From Aptenodytes patagonicus (taxonomy: Eukaryota; Chordata; Aves; Sphenisciformes; Spheniscidae), in the NCBI RefSeq assembly GCF_965638725.1, contig NC_134961.1, forward strand, positions 4,526,001 to 4,590,000: DNA of 64,000 nt. Direction: 5' to 3'. Each line of letters begins with the position of its first letter. Within the stretch, counting starts at the first letter, position 1. This document shows, in pieces, positions 26,201-56,513 of the stretch. The position numbers and the translations under genes are program-made. The notes under the pieces are model-generated. The model searched no databases and had not been told where the DNA came from. It saw only the letters and a program-made list of their open reading frames with translations.

Positions 26201-29200
26201 ACGTGCATGGCTGAGGACGTCTCAGATAACCCCCTGCCTCCAAAGGAAGCTGTGCTCCTTTAGTTTGGCCAGGATGGGGCAATATTATAGTGATGAGCAA
26301 GAGGAATAGAAGTGCTTGCTCACTGCCCAGTAAAGTAACCTAATTGGATGGTAATACTAGCTTTGGATGGCACCTCCAGCTGCTACGTTATTTCCAAAGT
26401 AAGCAGAAATCTCAGAAGTTTTTGACCTTTCCTTTGTAGGACAGACTTGACTGTGAAGATTTTTCTGGCTTTAAAACCTCTATTGGTACCAGTTGCAGCG
26501 ATTTTTCTCCTGGGCTAAGTGATGGAGTGAGACATTGGGGTTTTTTTTTCCTCTATAGGTTGGGCAGCCAGATCTTTTTGTTACTGATAATGTGTTCTAA
26601 ATACATGCTTAGTATTTAGGTAATTAATCCTCTTCCTTCACCTTCTAGACGAGTTCACGTTTAGTATTTGTGAAGTGTTCTAGATTAGTGTTTCTTAAGC
26701 TGTGAAATTTGATTCTTCTTGTAGTCATCTGTCTTTCATGTAACCTGTTTCCCTACTTCCCAAAATTAGCAGCAGCTTGCTTCCTCTAGGGGATGGTTGT
26801 ACTTGCTGGCTGTTGTTGGGAAAAACTCCGTCCTGCTCTGAGAAATTCATGGCGGATGCCAGCACGTAAGGGCTAGAATAAAACCGACTGGGTGTTAACA
26901 GAGTTTTTCCAGTTGCTAGTCCTGGAAAGTTGAAAGTGCTTCTCCCACTCAGCCTCCCTGTGCTTCACAGGTCACTTTGTACGTTTTGGTAGTCTGAGGT
27001 TTGGTATAGGTAGATGTTTCTCAGTTGCTCTGTGTCATTTTTGTAGAGGCATTGATAATATGGATTTGTCTATTGCTGAGATACTGTGAAGAGTAATTGA
27101 CTTGTGGGATGCTAAACGAGTGCAAAGTAAGACTTTGCTCAACGAAAGAACGTCACGAATCCGAGTGGGGTAGTTCGGAGTCAGCTTAGTTACAGCACTG
27201 AGGTAGAGAATATTTGTCTTTGCATCACTAAGTTTGTCTCCCTGTGTGCCTTCTTTAGGTAGGTGCTTTCTTTTTTTTTTTTTTTTTGGATTGCACTAAT
27301 TAGTTAGGTATATCTAAGGAACTCATAGTTCAGTTTCTCCTTTGTAGCGTGTTTATGGTTTTCTCTGTCTTGTATCCAAGAAGATAATTTTAGGCTGACA
27401 CTGAAAGCTGGAACTGAAAGGAAGGATTTGGAGTTAAGTCTTCAGAAAGAAGTGAGGACAGAACTGAGACAGGAAAAGTCTGCCATGAACCATATACTTT
27501 GTCATTCTTGTTGGTTACCTCTGGCTGTCTGACATTACTCTGTCGTGTAATTGTAGTCATCTTTTTTTTTTTTTTTTTTTCCTTCCCAGTTTCTCTTTTT
27601 GTTTCTTTCCCTGTTTACTCATTAATATTTCCTTCCCTGTCCTTTTATAGTAACAGTTGAACACTGCCTCAGGGTAAAACCGGGACTAGGCTTTCGAAGA
27701 GTTAGTTAGCCTGTCTTCGTTCAGCTTTCAGCCTTGTCGTTTCTGTAGAGCTTCGTATAATCCTGGGTAGTCAGTCCTGAATATTCTTACACCTGGACCA
27801 GCTTTCACTATGGCGAGTAACCCTGCTGGTCCGAGTGGAGTCCCTTATGGGGAAGCATTAAATAAAGCCAGGGTTTACCCATCACTCAATTTAGGCCCGA
27901 ATCAGGTACACTGAAGTACTTAATGTGATGCAGAGACATAAAATGCGAGGAACGGTGTGATGCAGTTCTGGGTTCCTTTAAATCATGAGCGTGCCAGCAG
28001 CTGTGGGGTATGTGGTAGTGTGGAAGACGGGCTTCTCAGCAGCAGGTATCCAAAGTTCACCCAAAGAGGAGACTGCTGACATGAGGAGCTTTTGGAAGTA
28101 ATGGAGGTGGTATTTGAAATCAATGTGGAATACTACTTCCTCATATATCAGAAATAATACTCTGATCAATTTTAATGTAGAGAGAACAGAAAAGTTACCC
28201 ATGGGGTCCATTAAAAATGTGGTGAGTGAACCTATTGAAGGACATGAGGATTATCACATGATGGTGAGTAATGTCTCTACTTTAATAATATCCAGTCTAA
28301 TTACTTCATGCAAATACACAGAAGTAAGGCTTTTAAAATGGAGCAAGTTGGAGACAGATAGTAATACCAGCCTCGTGTTGTGGAAGATGGGAACGTGGAC
28401 ATGGTCTGCTGTCACAGTGTAAATAGTTTGGGTGGCATATTGAGTATCTGCTACTTTGTGGAAATCTGGGCTGATTTCACACAAACGTTAAGTGCTTAAG
28501 CATTATTTCATATCTTCTGTCTTGTGACAGTGTTAAAACAGTAAAAATACTCACAATATAGCTCATGATTTCTTAACGTTAGTGATATTTTCCTATATCT
28601 AGTTTAATTTCCAGTTTCTGTTGTATTTATATAAACAACAGGCCTTGCTGGAGGTTAAAAAACAATAGCGATTTGATGCTGTAATTTTTTTTTCCCATAT
28701 GTAATTTTCTGAAAAACTGGTATGGGGTCTAGAAAAGTAACAAATTTAAGAAGAGAGCTGTGCTAATTCTACTGAATTTTTGGCTGTTTCTTTTAATCTA
28801 TGGGGGTTTTTGAGGTCTTGCTTTCCAAAGTACAGTAACTAACTTTTAATGTTGAAGTAAGTTACTTTATATAAGTCTGTTTCCTTCTTTAAGGGAAGAA
28901 AGGGGAAATGTTATACCTTAAAAATTATTGTCTGCAGGGGGGCGCCGATCTAGTCTTTGTCCAAATACTTGATTTTTTGATCACCCATGTAAGAAAATGT
29001 CCTCTTCAGAATATGCTACAATAAACTCTTATCCTAAAGCAAGGATAGAGGTTATTGGCATGCCATGGTGCTCCTCTCCTATTTATACTGACGCAAGTTG
29101 AGAATAGGACATTATGTCTAAATATAAAATTCTGTGAAATTGTATGACTGTGAAAACATGGTCATTGTCTTATTTAGTTCCTGTTTGGCTTCTCAACTCT

Positions 29201-29660
29201 GTGCATTCTGGCCGTTTCTTTAGAGACTTTGAGTTACGCTTCAGATTCTGTCTTCCAGAATAATTTCCTCATGTTCTTGAAACTGGCCAAGAGTTTTCAT
29301 TGCTGCTGTGATACCGTACAAGGAAAGAGCTCATCGTTTTGATTGGTACTTTGCAGTTCTTGTTTCTCTGAGGAATGTGGGGGTTTTTTCCAATTGCTGA
29401 CCAAATATATGTAGCGTGCACCAAGTGTTTGAAGGAGGCAGTAGGTGTAACAGACTTGTTTGATTTTTGTAGTGGATAAGCTGTTTCTGTCCACTGGTGT
29501 AAGCTGTTCTGTTTCCCATTTGTAAATGTTGTCGTTTTTAACTTTGCAGGCGTTTCAGCTGGGCCCAACAGAAGCGTCTTACTACTGGGTCTATTGGGTA
29601 CCAACTCAATATGTTGATGCAATCAAAGACACGGTGCTGGGAAAGTGGCAGTATTTTTGA
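23229..29660 (+). CDS. UBFD1: UBFD1, ubiquitin family domain-containing protein 1
   Basis: A polyubiquitin-binding protein with a ubiquitin-like domain; its cellular role is poorly defined, with links to NF-kB signalling. Seven in-phase exons: 23229-23259, 23493-23759, 23853-24061, 25255-25320, 25524-25629, 28181-28263 and 29550-29660. They give 290 residues; human has about 309. The first splice joins DG to AEEPGMEAEAQ, matching the human N-terminus. The ubiquitin-like fold runs from VELKVIWNK through LKQKIHSLTGLPPAMQKV to NGAKIMVVGST. The C-terminal domain (SGMYNKSGGKVRLTFKLEQ, then SYYWVYWVPTQYVD to KWQYF) is almost unchanged from human. Intron 2 is only 93 nt and open in frame. The intron 3 donor is GTTATC, a poor match to consensus. 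A long 3' UTR follows. Confidence 0.96.
25912..26095 (-). repeat. Ancient MIR/CORE-type SINE relic (tentative)
   Basis: In UBFD1 intron 5 the plus strand reads aaaagcactttataaacac, then gaggctcagtgacttggct, aagactcgaaagggaatctt and ctaggagtgctggcatctct. This resembles the reverse complement of an old tRNA-derived SINE (the 'aaactgaggc...gtgacttgcc' block). It is strongly eroded; the family is not certain. Confidence 0.4.
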
Positions 29661-32600
29661 AAGCACGCTCACCTCTGGCACAGGAAAATGACACAAAGCT
29701 AAGGACACTGCTGGGAGAGGCCTCCAACATCCCTGGATGTGATAGTCCTGGAACTTATTAATAAAATATGATACACGAGGCATTGATGGAAGCCAGAGGT
29801 GATGTTCTTTCACCATTAGTTTACTTTTAACTTAAAAATTTCACCATCCCTTTTCTGCAGTCAGCTTCAACCATATTTAAAGCAAATACAATGGAAATCA
29901 ATAAATCTTAATTCACAAAATATTGTGTGTAATACACTTAAATCTGCTGAGAGTTGATCTTCCAATTTAGTTTTCAAAAGAAAATATTACAATGTATTAT
30001 TGAGGATTTTTTACATGGTTTGAACAAAAACAAATATTTTCATAATCTTTCAGTTACAAGCGTTAGACTTAATTTAGTTACTTGGTTGTGACTGAGAATT
30101 TCAGAAACAGTTTTGTAAAAATAAACTTTAAACAGTATGCAAAATTGATGTTTAGTAAGCCATATTCTGCTGGCCCTTTTCTTTCAGGTTTAACTCTTTG
30201 GTAGCAAAACTTTTTTTTTTAACCCAAAGATGCTGTGCTTTTTTTTTTTTTCTTTTTCTTTTTTTTTTTTTCCCCCAATACTAGAAGCTCTGGGTTGGTT
30301 CTCTGTGTGGCGTGTTTGGAGTGGATGAATACCACTGTGGATGTTTTGTAATCACAATGGCCCAGTGCTGCTTAATGTCTCCTTTCTTGCCACGTTGGCT
30401 GTTCCCCTCCCACCTGCATACCTCATTCTGCCTCCTGCCCCCAGGGTGCTACATTTTTCGGAGCATTTTCTTGATCATGCGTGTTACAGTCCAGAATCAT
30501 TTTGCAGCTGTTGCGATGACACTTAACCTGTTTGAGCGGGTTGAAGCAGTGACACAGATCTTGCAAAGGGAGTGAACCAAAGAGACCTTCCTGCCGTGTT
30601 TGGGGGTGAGGGGAGTGGGGGAGAGAGAAGCTCGGATGCCGTTTTGCATCCTAAATAACTGCAGTAGTCTCTTGTGACCTGGATTTGAAAACTTAGAGTG
30701 ATCTTATTCAGTGAATCGTACCAAATTTAGAATATCTATCCAGCAACTGATCTTTTGAAATATAAATCGCCTTTCAGCTTTTCTCTTGCTCAAGTGTACA
30801 GGAAGCTCTTGCATCTCGTCCTGTCTGAAATAATGCTCCTCGCCTTTGGTTTGTGACGTTCTGCGTGTCATCTCAGCAATTCACGTGCCGTTTATCTCAG
30901 GTTTTCTGAATGGACCTTTCAGTCCTGAAAAGGTGCACACCCTTAACAGATTGTATTGTGCAGTCAGACTGAATCAGTCTCGCTCTGTGTCAAACCCGCA
31001 TCTAACAGATCACTGTTCTTTTTTTAACACTGTAGGCTTCATACTGCTCAATGCAAGTAGCTCAACACTTTGTGAAACTCCTGGAGGACAGCCTTTTAGG
31101 AATAGCTGATCTTAATATATTCCATGTCCATTTTTCACTCTCCTTGAAACAGCCCAGTTGAAACTCAGCAGGTGCAAATTCCCAAATGAGTATTTATTTT
31201 ATTTTTATTTTATTTTATCTGAGAGACTGGGAAAAGCGTTCACTTTATGGTATGTGTTAAGATTACGTATTTACCTGTAGACTCTTGATAGCAACATAAG
31301 CAGCTTTTGTTTCGTATTTTCAGTTAGAACATTCATGCAATATGAATTTTAAAGGTGTTTCATATCCTACATATAAACTAGTGATGTGCTTGTTACTCTT
31401 GTAGCTTGAGATATTTCCTTTCTGTATACAAGCCGCCAGCAGTGTGTCTTGACATAAATGCATTGAGACAGGAGCTCTTCCTGCGCCAGTGCTGTGTCAG
31501 CTCCCTAGAACAGCCCCCTTCCGACGCTCGGAGCAAGCGAGTGCAGGTAGTGGAGTTGGCGTGAGCTAATTGGAGAGAAAATTACAACTTAAGTGCAGCT
31601 ATCACACTTCTTTTCTAATTGCCAGTCCTGGTGTTAAGTCTTAAATTTAAAATTCAGTACCTGGTGGAAAGCGTACGCACTACAGTATAAAGAAAATGGG
31701 TGACATGAGCTTTTTCTGTCACTTGGGGTCACCTTTGCACTCGCTGTCTGGTTGGTTCTGTGATTATCGGCTCCCGCTTGCTACTTGACTTGCTTGGACC
31801 TGTCTGTGCATCTGTTCATATTCCGTTTTCCTTTCCTATTCTTTCGTTTGCTTGCTCCTTGAGAGGACATGTGTCTTAGTTCCAGCTCCTCCCCAGAGTT
31901 CCTGTGGCTTCTGTGCTCGTTGCAGTGACCCGGGTGAGTACGCTCTGCTGCCAGTGCTGAGGGAGGGCAGATACCTGATCTACCGCTGCCGAGGCAAGAA
32001 GGGCGCCCTGGGCACGGGGTACGGGGCAGCGTTTAACATTCCTGTCTGCTCCTTTCCCAAGGGCACGATTACGCTGCATCCTGTGCCAGGTACAATCCAT
32101 CATCTCAAACTGAATATAAAAAACGTTGGTTACAAAGCAGTTTTAAATGTGGAGAAGAAAATATTATAGACTAAGAAAATGTGATCCTATTTAGGTGCTT
32201 CTGTTCAAGTTGAATTTGATTTGAAAAATGAAATTGATTCACTTTTTTGTTCTATGTGCAAAGCTTTAATTAAAATACAGGAAGGTGATACTTATATAAA
32301 ATGTTTTAATTGGTGTTTGTTGGCTTAATATAGTAGGTTTCTTGGGAGTTCTTTGAAATGAATATTCCAGCTGAACTTAGCAGCACCACTTTTAAGATCC
32401 TTTCTCTTTCAGAATGACGTGGACCTTTGTATCTTCTGGTATATACTGATTTTTTTTTTTTTTTTTCCCCCCAAGGCAATTATTGACATTAACTAATGAT
32501 CGTTAACATCTAAGAAAACACCATCTCTTTAGTTGGATAGTGTCACAGCTTGCCCAACTGGGGAGCAGTTTGCTAGCCTCTGTCTTGACTTTGGATTTTA

Positions 32601-34350
32601 CTCTCTGATATCTGTGATCGTCTCCGGGGCAGATTCAGCCTAACAAATGGTCCTGTGGAGGAATTTGGCCATTAGTCCTCCGTAAGACACAAGTGTTGTG
32701 AGTAAAGTGCAAATATAATCAGTATTTTGAGTTGGCTGTTAAAGATTGTTTTGAGATCTGACATGTAATCTTCCGTAGGAAGTTTATGGTAATATCTGGT
32801 GATTCTTGCGCAAAAGTTTATTTCAGTTAGATTACAATTCAACATCTCCTTTCAAAGGAGGTTGATTCCCTGTTGTATATATGTGTAATTCCCCGTGAAC
32901 ATTCTGGGGTATGAAGTTGTATTAAGTGCTTTGCTGGATTTACTAACTGGGGATTAAAGCGTCCGTAACGCAAACGTGGGTTTCCACAGAACAAAGCCGG
33001 TGTTTCCCACGCCGCGCTGGCGGCTGCTCCCAACGCCCGGGCAGCGTCCCCCTCCTCACTGCCCTTGCCGCTGTCCTGTCGGGGAGGAGGCCTGCTGCAG
33101 TCCCTGAGCTCTCCATACGCTGTTCGACGGCGTTGGGTGTTGCAGCTCACCTGTATGCCATCCCTTTCCCTTCTCCATGCCCGGCGCTGTGGGTTTCTTC
33201 CTCCTCTCCTTGTCCTGAGTTGAGCATTCCTTCCTTCTCTGGTTGTGCATCCCAAGCGTAAACGGTTCCTGGGTTAGTATTGCATTAGGAATGCAAAAGT
33301 ATATGACTAAACCTTGTTTGGGTTTGAACGGAGACTGTATCTTGCATGAAAATCTTGTATTATTCGCAAGTTTTTCATACCGAGTTTTAGATTAAAGTAA
33401 ATCATTAATTTCCATTAATGACACTGATGAGAAATGTGTAACTAAACTAAGGATGTTATGGTGATGGAAGAGAAAAAGTGATCTGAATCAAAGAACTAGA
33501 TAAGAAACTGTTAACATGCAGTATGTTATAACTGGTAACACAGGCGCACAACCTGCTAAATTTTATACTTGATGCCGCTCGTATCCGTTGCTTCATACTT
33601 CAAGGGCCAAAGAGAAACAGTTCACTTGCAGTGACGCTATCGAGGTGCCGTATTGTGGTGGTGGTCTGTTCCGTGCCCTCCCCTTCCCGATGGCAGTGTT
33701 CCCTTACAACCGCTGGTGACGCAGCTCTGCGGGCACGGGCGCGCTGCGCGCACTCGCCGCTCTGCGTCCCGGTTGCTCGCTGTGCCAACCCGGCGGAGCA
33801 AGGTTTGTTTCCAAACTTTCCTCCTTCTGTTTACTTTTTCTTCCTCTGTAACTTGATTTTTTTCCAATGGAACTGTTTTCATTTTAAGTTTTGTACTCCA
33901 GCCTTTCGGCCACCTGTTAGGATTAGGTTGTTAGCATCTTGTTTTGTTAATTAATGTCCTCGTCGCTGGGGGGAGGGAGGAAGGGGACCAGGAGAGCTGT
34001 AGCAAGTCTTGTATGAAACATATGGCCACTTTACCTTCTAGCCAAGGATTCGCTTTCTGTAGCTCATGGAAGTTCATTATGTCTTACCCATATTCCAAGC
34101 AATTAATTCTTTGGTTTTATATTAAAAAAAAAAAAGTCTTAGATATTTGTGTCCACTGCGGATTTATTTTAAATGGAATATGTAAGTACCATGTATTATG
34201 GTATTTTTAAATAATCTATTGCCTATTTCAGGGGAGGGGGAGATGACAAATATTTAGTCTTAGATTTGCACTGCTGGATTTTTTAAGTGTAACCTTGACT
34301 GGTTATCCTATTGTTTTATTCTGTAAGACTAGTCTTATGAATTAAAGTTT
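29661..34350 (+). other. UBFD1 3' UTR and downstream spacer
   Basis: AATAAA signals follow the UBFD1 stop at 29760-29765, 29900-29905 and 30120-30125, and an ATTAAA near 34343. One short and one or more long 3' UTR forms are therefore possible. The stretch is AT-rich with long T runs (for example around 30219-30275). A 105-codon open frame at 31852-32169 resembles no family I know and is not supported as a gene. I see no exon of NDUFAB1, the next gene in human. Confidence 0.5.
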
Positions 34351-35625
34351 GATAATTAAGTATTTCTGCGTTTGAGTGTTTCAACATTCTGTACGTACTA
34401 AGCTACTTCCGACCGCATGAACAACTGTTAGCAAATGGTTTGTAGTTATTTTCTTTGTAGAAAGGCGAATGCAGGCAGAAATCCGTGGGAACCCGTGCTC
34501 CTTGTCACGTCTGATGCCATCGATGCCTTTCTCCCAGGGTGGGGATTCGGGTATACTGCTGCCGTATATCGCTTCATATGAAAAGGCTGTGAATTACAGG
34601 ACAATTCTCTAGCTCCCTGTCCAAAACCAGGGTTTAATCTTGTTTTAAACTGCGGATGTCCTTGTCGTGCTGGGCGTGCTCACTCTGTTACACGTGTAGG
34701 CAGCTTGCTGTGATTTTGGAAGTCCCACTTCTGTGTAACGGCCCACAAAAAGCAGGTGCTCAGGAGCAGCCTGCTGTATCGGGGCTTACAGCAGACTCGG
34801 CTTTTTAACGCTTAACCCACGCTGCTCGTGTTGCTACTGGCTTTAGAAACTTTCTCTCCCCCCACCCATTTAAAAAAAAAAAAAAAGTCTGAGGTAGTTC
34901 AAAATATCTGATATATAGTCCACCTAACGTGTACAAACGGGCAAGTTCTCGTTCAGTTTAATATCTAGGTGTGCCCTAACTGCGAGGGGCAATATAATAT
35001 TCATGGAGCGCAGGGGAGTCGAATCCTGCTGAAAATCCCTTTCAACTCCAGTTTCCCTCTTTGGAAAGAGCTCTTTTATAAGCACCTGCGCCCTGCTCTT
35101 CCTTGAAATGAATCTAAAGGTTGTTGGAAGTGGGCTGGGGTGCAAGGCGCCCGGGAAGGGCCCTCTGCTTCCCGCACGGCCGGGTGCCGCGGCGGGGCTG
35201 GCGGGAGCCCGGGGCGGGGGCCGGGGCCGGGGCGGGGGCTGCGGCTGCCCTTACACCTTGTCCCACCTTACCGGCGAGAGGAATTTTTCCCGGGACGGTG
35301 TTAAAACTGCTGGGATGGGGACGGCGCCCTCGAGTGCGCGGGAGCGGGGGGATGCTAAATCTGGAGATTACGGGTCCTCGTACTCGCACTACGGGAGTGC
35401 CGGGGGGTCTGGGGGTGCAGCCTGCGACCTCCCGCTGCCCCCGGCGCTGAGCGCCGCCGCTCTGCTGGGGGGGGGGGGGGGCGGCGGGGCGCGCTCGGGG
35501 CCGGGCCGGGGGGGGGGGGGCGGGAAGCCGCATCCTGGATCCGCCCCGGCCCCGCTGACTCACGGCGCGGCGATAAGCCCGGCCCGGCCCGGCCCTGCGC
35601 GCCGCGGCCCCGGCATGTCCGGGAC
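34351..35625 (+). promoter_or_regulatory. ERN2 upstream region and 5' UTR
   Basis: Composition changes from AT-rich to very GC-rich near 35150, and a CpG-dense block runs into ERN2 exon 1. It contains long G runs (35467-35481 and 35508-35524). An ATG at 35615 in another frame overlaps the ERN2 start (35626). Confidence 0.5.
35467..35524 (+). repeat. G-run cluster upstream of ERN2
   Basis: Two G homopolymers of more than 10 nt flank several shorter G runs, which fits G-quadruplex potential. They lie about 100-160 bp before the ERN2 start codon. Homopolymer lengths may be uncertain in the assembly. Confidence 0.7.
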
Positions 35626-48127
<12,502 letters not shown>

Positions 48128-49430
48128 GCGGGGATGCATGCCGGGACAGCACCCAGGGTGCGAGGCTGCTGGGGGCACTCCTCCCTGCCCTGCCTGTATC
48201 CGCAGCCCCATCTTGCAGCAGCTGGGAGCAGTCCCGGGGGCTCTCCGGCATCCTTCTCCCCCTCCCCGGGGCAAGGTGAGGCCCCAGGACCAGCTGGTTG
48301 CCCAGCGTACACGTGGGTTACAAGCAGCATGGTCCAGAAGAGGTGAGCATAGGGTGGCACTGGGCTCTCACCTGGGGGGTCTCCTGAGCCCAAGAGGGAC
48401 CCTCTGGGCACCCACCTTTGCAAACACTCACAGTCAGACTCAGTGGCCTGAAGGCATCTCTGTCAGAGAACAAAAAAAAAACCTCTGCGGTGGACATGGT
48501 GTTTGAGAAGGAAGAAGAAAACACGCGTTGGGTTTTCCTGAGGGCAGCCGGCAGCGCGATGCACTGGCAGCGCGATGCACTGGCAGAGCGATGCAGCCGG
48601 GCTGGTGCCGGGTCCCAACGGGGCACTCACCAGGGATTGGCGTGCTTTATCCTCCCATGCCGCATGCCTGAGAAAGCTGCTCTTTGAGCGTGTGTTCAAC
48701 ATGGCTGTGACCAGGACTGATACACCAGTCGTGACACTGGAGACAATCCTTCAGCCCCACCGAGGGCTGAGGCACAGCAGGTCAGCTTTTAGCAGCCGCC
48801 CCAGGGCTCGGACCTGCCATTTTCATCAGGGCTGTTGAGGGCAAGGTGCCACCAGCCCCGGAGGGAAGCACAGGGCCTCCAGCACAATCCCAAAACAAAG
48901 TTTTTAATCTCAGCTGGGCTGAGAAAAAGGTTTTCTCCCTTTTGGTCACCAGCAGCCTGTCGTTATGCCAGGCCAGAGCCCCCCGTGTCAGCCCTGTGCA
49001 GTTTGCACAGTAGCACAGCTGTTCAGGAGCAGTTGTCACAGAGCAGGGACACAAAGGCAGGGAAACCCCTTCTCCCCAGGGATCCCTTCCCTCCGAACAC
49101 GCGCCTGCAGCTCCCGCAGCCTCTCCTGCTGCCCCAGGGCAGGTGTCCCATGGGCATTCTATTTTACAGCGTCCCCATGGGCATATTTCATATGAGCCAG
49201 CCTCCAAGTACAGCACCCGCAGGGTCCGTGGGCAGGGCTTCCTCTCTAGAACAGCAATAATTTTGTACAATCCGATTCCTCTGTGTGCTGGGGTGTGGGA
49301 TTTTGTTATGCAGGTAACAAGGGGTTTGTACCTGGTTTGTTTTCAGGATACTATATGGCCTCGAGCATTTTATACAAAATGTTATAAAAAATAAAAACTA
49401 AAAAGCTTGTCCTGCTCAAAAATAAACCGG
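48128..49430 (+). other. ERN2 3' UTR with two poly(A) signals
   Basis: After the TGA at 48125-48127 no further coding match is seen. AATAAA occurs at 49390-49395 and again at 49421-49426, so the ERN2 transcript probably ends near 49440. A short repeat of gcgatgcactggcagc units occurs around 48556-48598. Confidence 0.6.
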
Positions 49431-49999
49431 CCTGAGAGCACCGGTAGGTGCTGGCAGTCAGCAACAGTGGGAGAAAACCCAACATAGCTGACCGGGCTCC
49501 TGCTGAAGTCTACTACAGTAGATGACTTTCCCTAATGCTACAGTCACATTTTTGAGCACCTTTCACGTAGTAAAGAGAGCCGATGAAACGGGAAATGAGA
49601 AGGTAGGCTGTTAGCCTCCAGGTTAGAGCACGTCTCCCGTCATACACCCAAGGTCTCCTCTCCTGCAGCACAGCTAGGGAGATCCGCACAATGAGGCGGG
49701 CAGCATGAGCTCATGGAAGAGGACAGCTCTTGCTTGGAGAGGAAGCCAGAGGCAAGGTGCGGCTCCCTCCCTCACAGCAAGCCAAAGGGAACCACGACAG
49801 GCTGGACGCTGCAGCGAACAATCTTTAATCAAGTATGCAATATACAAAAGTTTAGCTTTCATGGAGATTAATTTCAGTATTAAAAGGCTGATTGCTCAGT
49901 CTCACCCTGGGCATGTTAAATATCTTACCTGAACTTCTACAAGAGGAAACGGAAGCCTAGAGCATCAGCACAGACATGTACAAATAACTTACATGATAG
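49431..49999. other. ERN2-PLK1 convergent spacer
   Basis: About 570 bp between the inferred ends of two tail-to-tail transcripts. I see no gene, recognisable repeat or RNA here. Confidence 0.5.
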
Positions 50000-50016
50000 T
50001 TCTGCTCTCCCCATGC

Positions 50017-50022
50017 TTTATT
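50017..50022 (-). terminator. PLK1 polyadenylation signal AATAAA
   Basis: TTTATT on the plus strand reads AATAAA on the minus strand, about 330 bp past the PLK1 stop, giving a compact 3' UTR (about 50000-50354). Confidence 0.6.
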
Positions 50023-50354
50023 TTCTCAAGAGAAGGCCCAGGAGCCTCAGACAAGAGGGTTGGTTTTCGAGTCAGGCTTTTGGCTTTGGGAAGTTAGAAA
50101 AAAAGACTAGGTACGCAATTAAAAAATAGACTTTCTATTCAGAGCGGGGAGCAAGAAACCTTTGGGTACCAGTCAGAGTGAACAACACCGTTCCCACAGC
50201 ATCAGGGGGCTTCCTTGTGGCAACTAGGCCATACCCAGGAGTGGGAGCCCAGCTACGTAATGGGAGGTTACAGCGCGAGCAGGGATGCTACTAGACCTCC
50301 TCATCTACAGCTGGGACAGTTTGGCACAGATGTTGAGTCCATCGAGAACGAGGT

Positions 50355-55371
<5,017 letters not shown>

Positions 55372-55560
55372 GCTGGGCCGGGCCGCTGCGGGTGCTGGGG
55401 TCGGGGTGGGAGCCGCGCCGGGCCGAGGGGGCCGAGGAGCGTGAGGAGGCCGAGGAGGGCGAGGCGGGGGCGGGCGCTGCCCGATTCAAACGCGGCCCCG
55501 GAGCGTTACGCGCCCGCGGCCGCTCCCCATTGGCCCAGAGGATTTAAAATCCACGCCGCC
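55372..55560 (-). promoter_or_regulatory. PLK1 promoter with CHR element and CCAAT box
   Basis: On the minus strand TTTGAA is preceded by GC-rich sequence (ggccgcgtttgaatc; TTCAAA at 55485-55490), about 115 bp upstream of the ATG. That is the layout of the CHR element of the mammalian PLK1 promoter, bound by MuvB in DREAM and B-MYB/FOXM1 complexes for G2/M expression. A CCAAT box (ATTGG at 55529-55533 on the plus strand) lies about 40 bp further upstream, as expected for NF-Y cooperation. Confidence 0.65.
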
Positions 55561-56369
55561 CGCCGCGGGGCACCATGGGAGCGCCCCCGCCCGCCGCGCT
55601 TAAAGAGACAGGGGACGGGCACGCTGCGCCACGCCCCCACGCGGGGCGGGGCGGGGCTCGCAGGGCGCGTGCGCCGGCAGGGAGCGGCCGCGGGACACGC
55701 GTGGGGCGCCCGGGCGCCGCTTCCCCGCGTCCCCCGGTCCGGCCCCGGCCCCGGCGCCGCTCGGGTTGCGCCTGTCCCAAACCCAGCCACGTCCCCCCCA
55801 CCCACCCGGCAGCCCGGCCCTCCAGCGGCCTCCGTTCCGTCGAACCCCACCCGCTCCTGGCGCCTCTCGGTCGCCTAAGGGCGACGTTTTGGCAGCGGCG
55901 GGTAGCCGCGCCTGACCTCCCTAAGGATCTTTTCGCTCCCCCCTTCCCACTCGCCCCGCGGAGGCGCTGCCCGGTGACCCACCGTCGGCAGCCGGCCACC
56001 CCTGCCCCCGGGCCCGCAGAGCTGCTCCTGCGGCCTGGCACCGCTTGCCGAGAGAAGTAACTTCATGGCACGTTCTCATCCCTTCATCCCATCTTGCCGC
56101 CCACTGGCGCGGAACAAAACGCCAATGAAAAATAACCAAGAACGGCACAAAAACCGGCCACAGCACCTCAGCCCACGAGCCCGCCTTCCCCCTGGGGGCG
56201 CGCACGGTCCCACCCTGCTGAAACCGGGATGAGGACGGTGACTTGACCTCGTATGGCTTCCCTTCCCCATCAGTGAAAGCTGCTTCTTTCAGCCCTGGCT
56301 AACAGAGAATCAGACGGTCCTGGCCAGCACATTCCGTGCTTCCACAAGGTGCCGGACCTGCGGGCACTG

Positions 56370-56513
56370 CCGATGACACCCAGCTAGCCTTTGACCATCG
56401 ACACAAGCCATCGGTCGCCGATGACACCCAGCTAGCCTTTGACCATCGACACAAGCCATCGGTCGCCGATGACACCCAGCTAGCCTTTGACCATTGACAC
56501 AAGCCATCGGTCG
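56370..56513. repeat. 48-bp tandem repeat, three copies
   Basis: Three copies of a 48-bp unit beginning ccgatgacacccagctagcc start at 56370, 56418 and 56466. The third has one visible change (ccattgac for ccatcgac). The unit length is a multiple of three, so open frames run through it, but nothing suggests it is translated. It lies in the spacer upstream of PLK1. Confidence 0.95.

Noticed and set aside
27770-27935. Possible old repeat in UBFD1 intron 5
   Set aside because: The 'gagtcccttatgggg...ggcccgaatcaggt' wording resembles eroded amniote repeats, but I could not fix a family or boundaries.
29661-35600. NDUFAB1 in the gap after UBFD1, as in human
   Set aside because: No acyl-carrier motif (DSLD-type) or splice-consistent exon seen on either strand.
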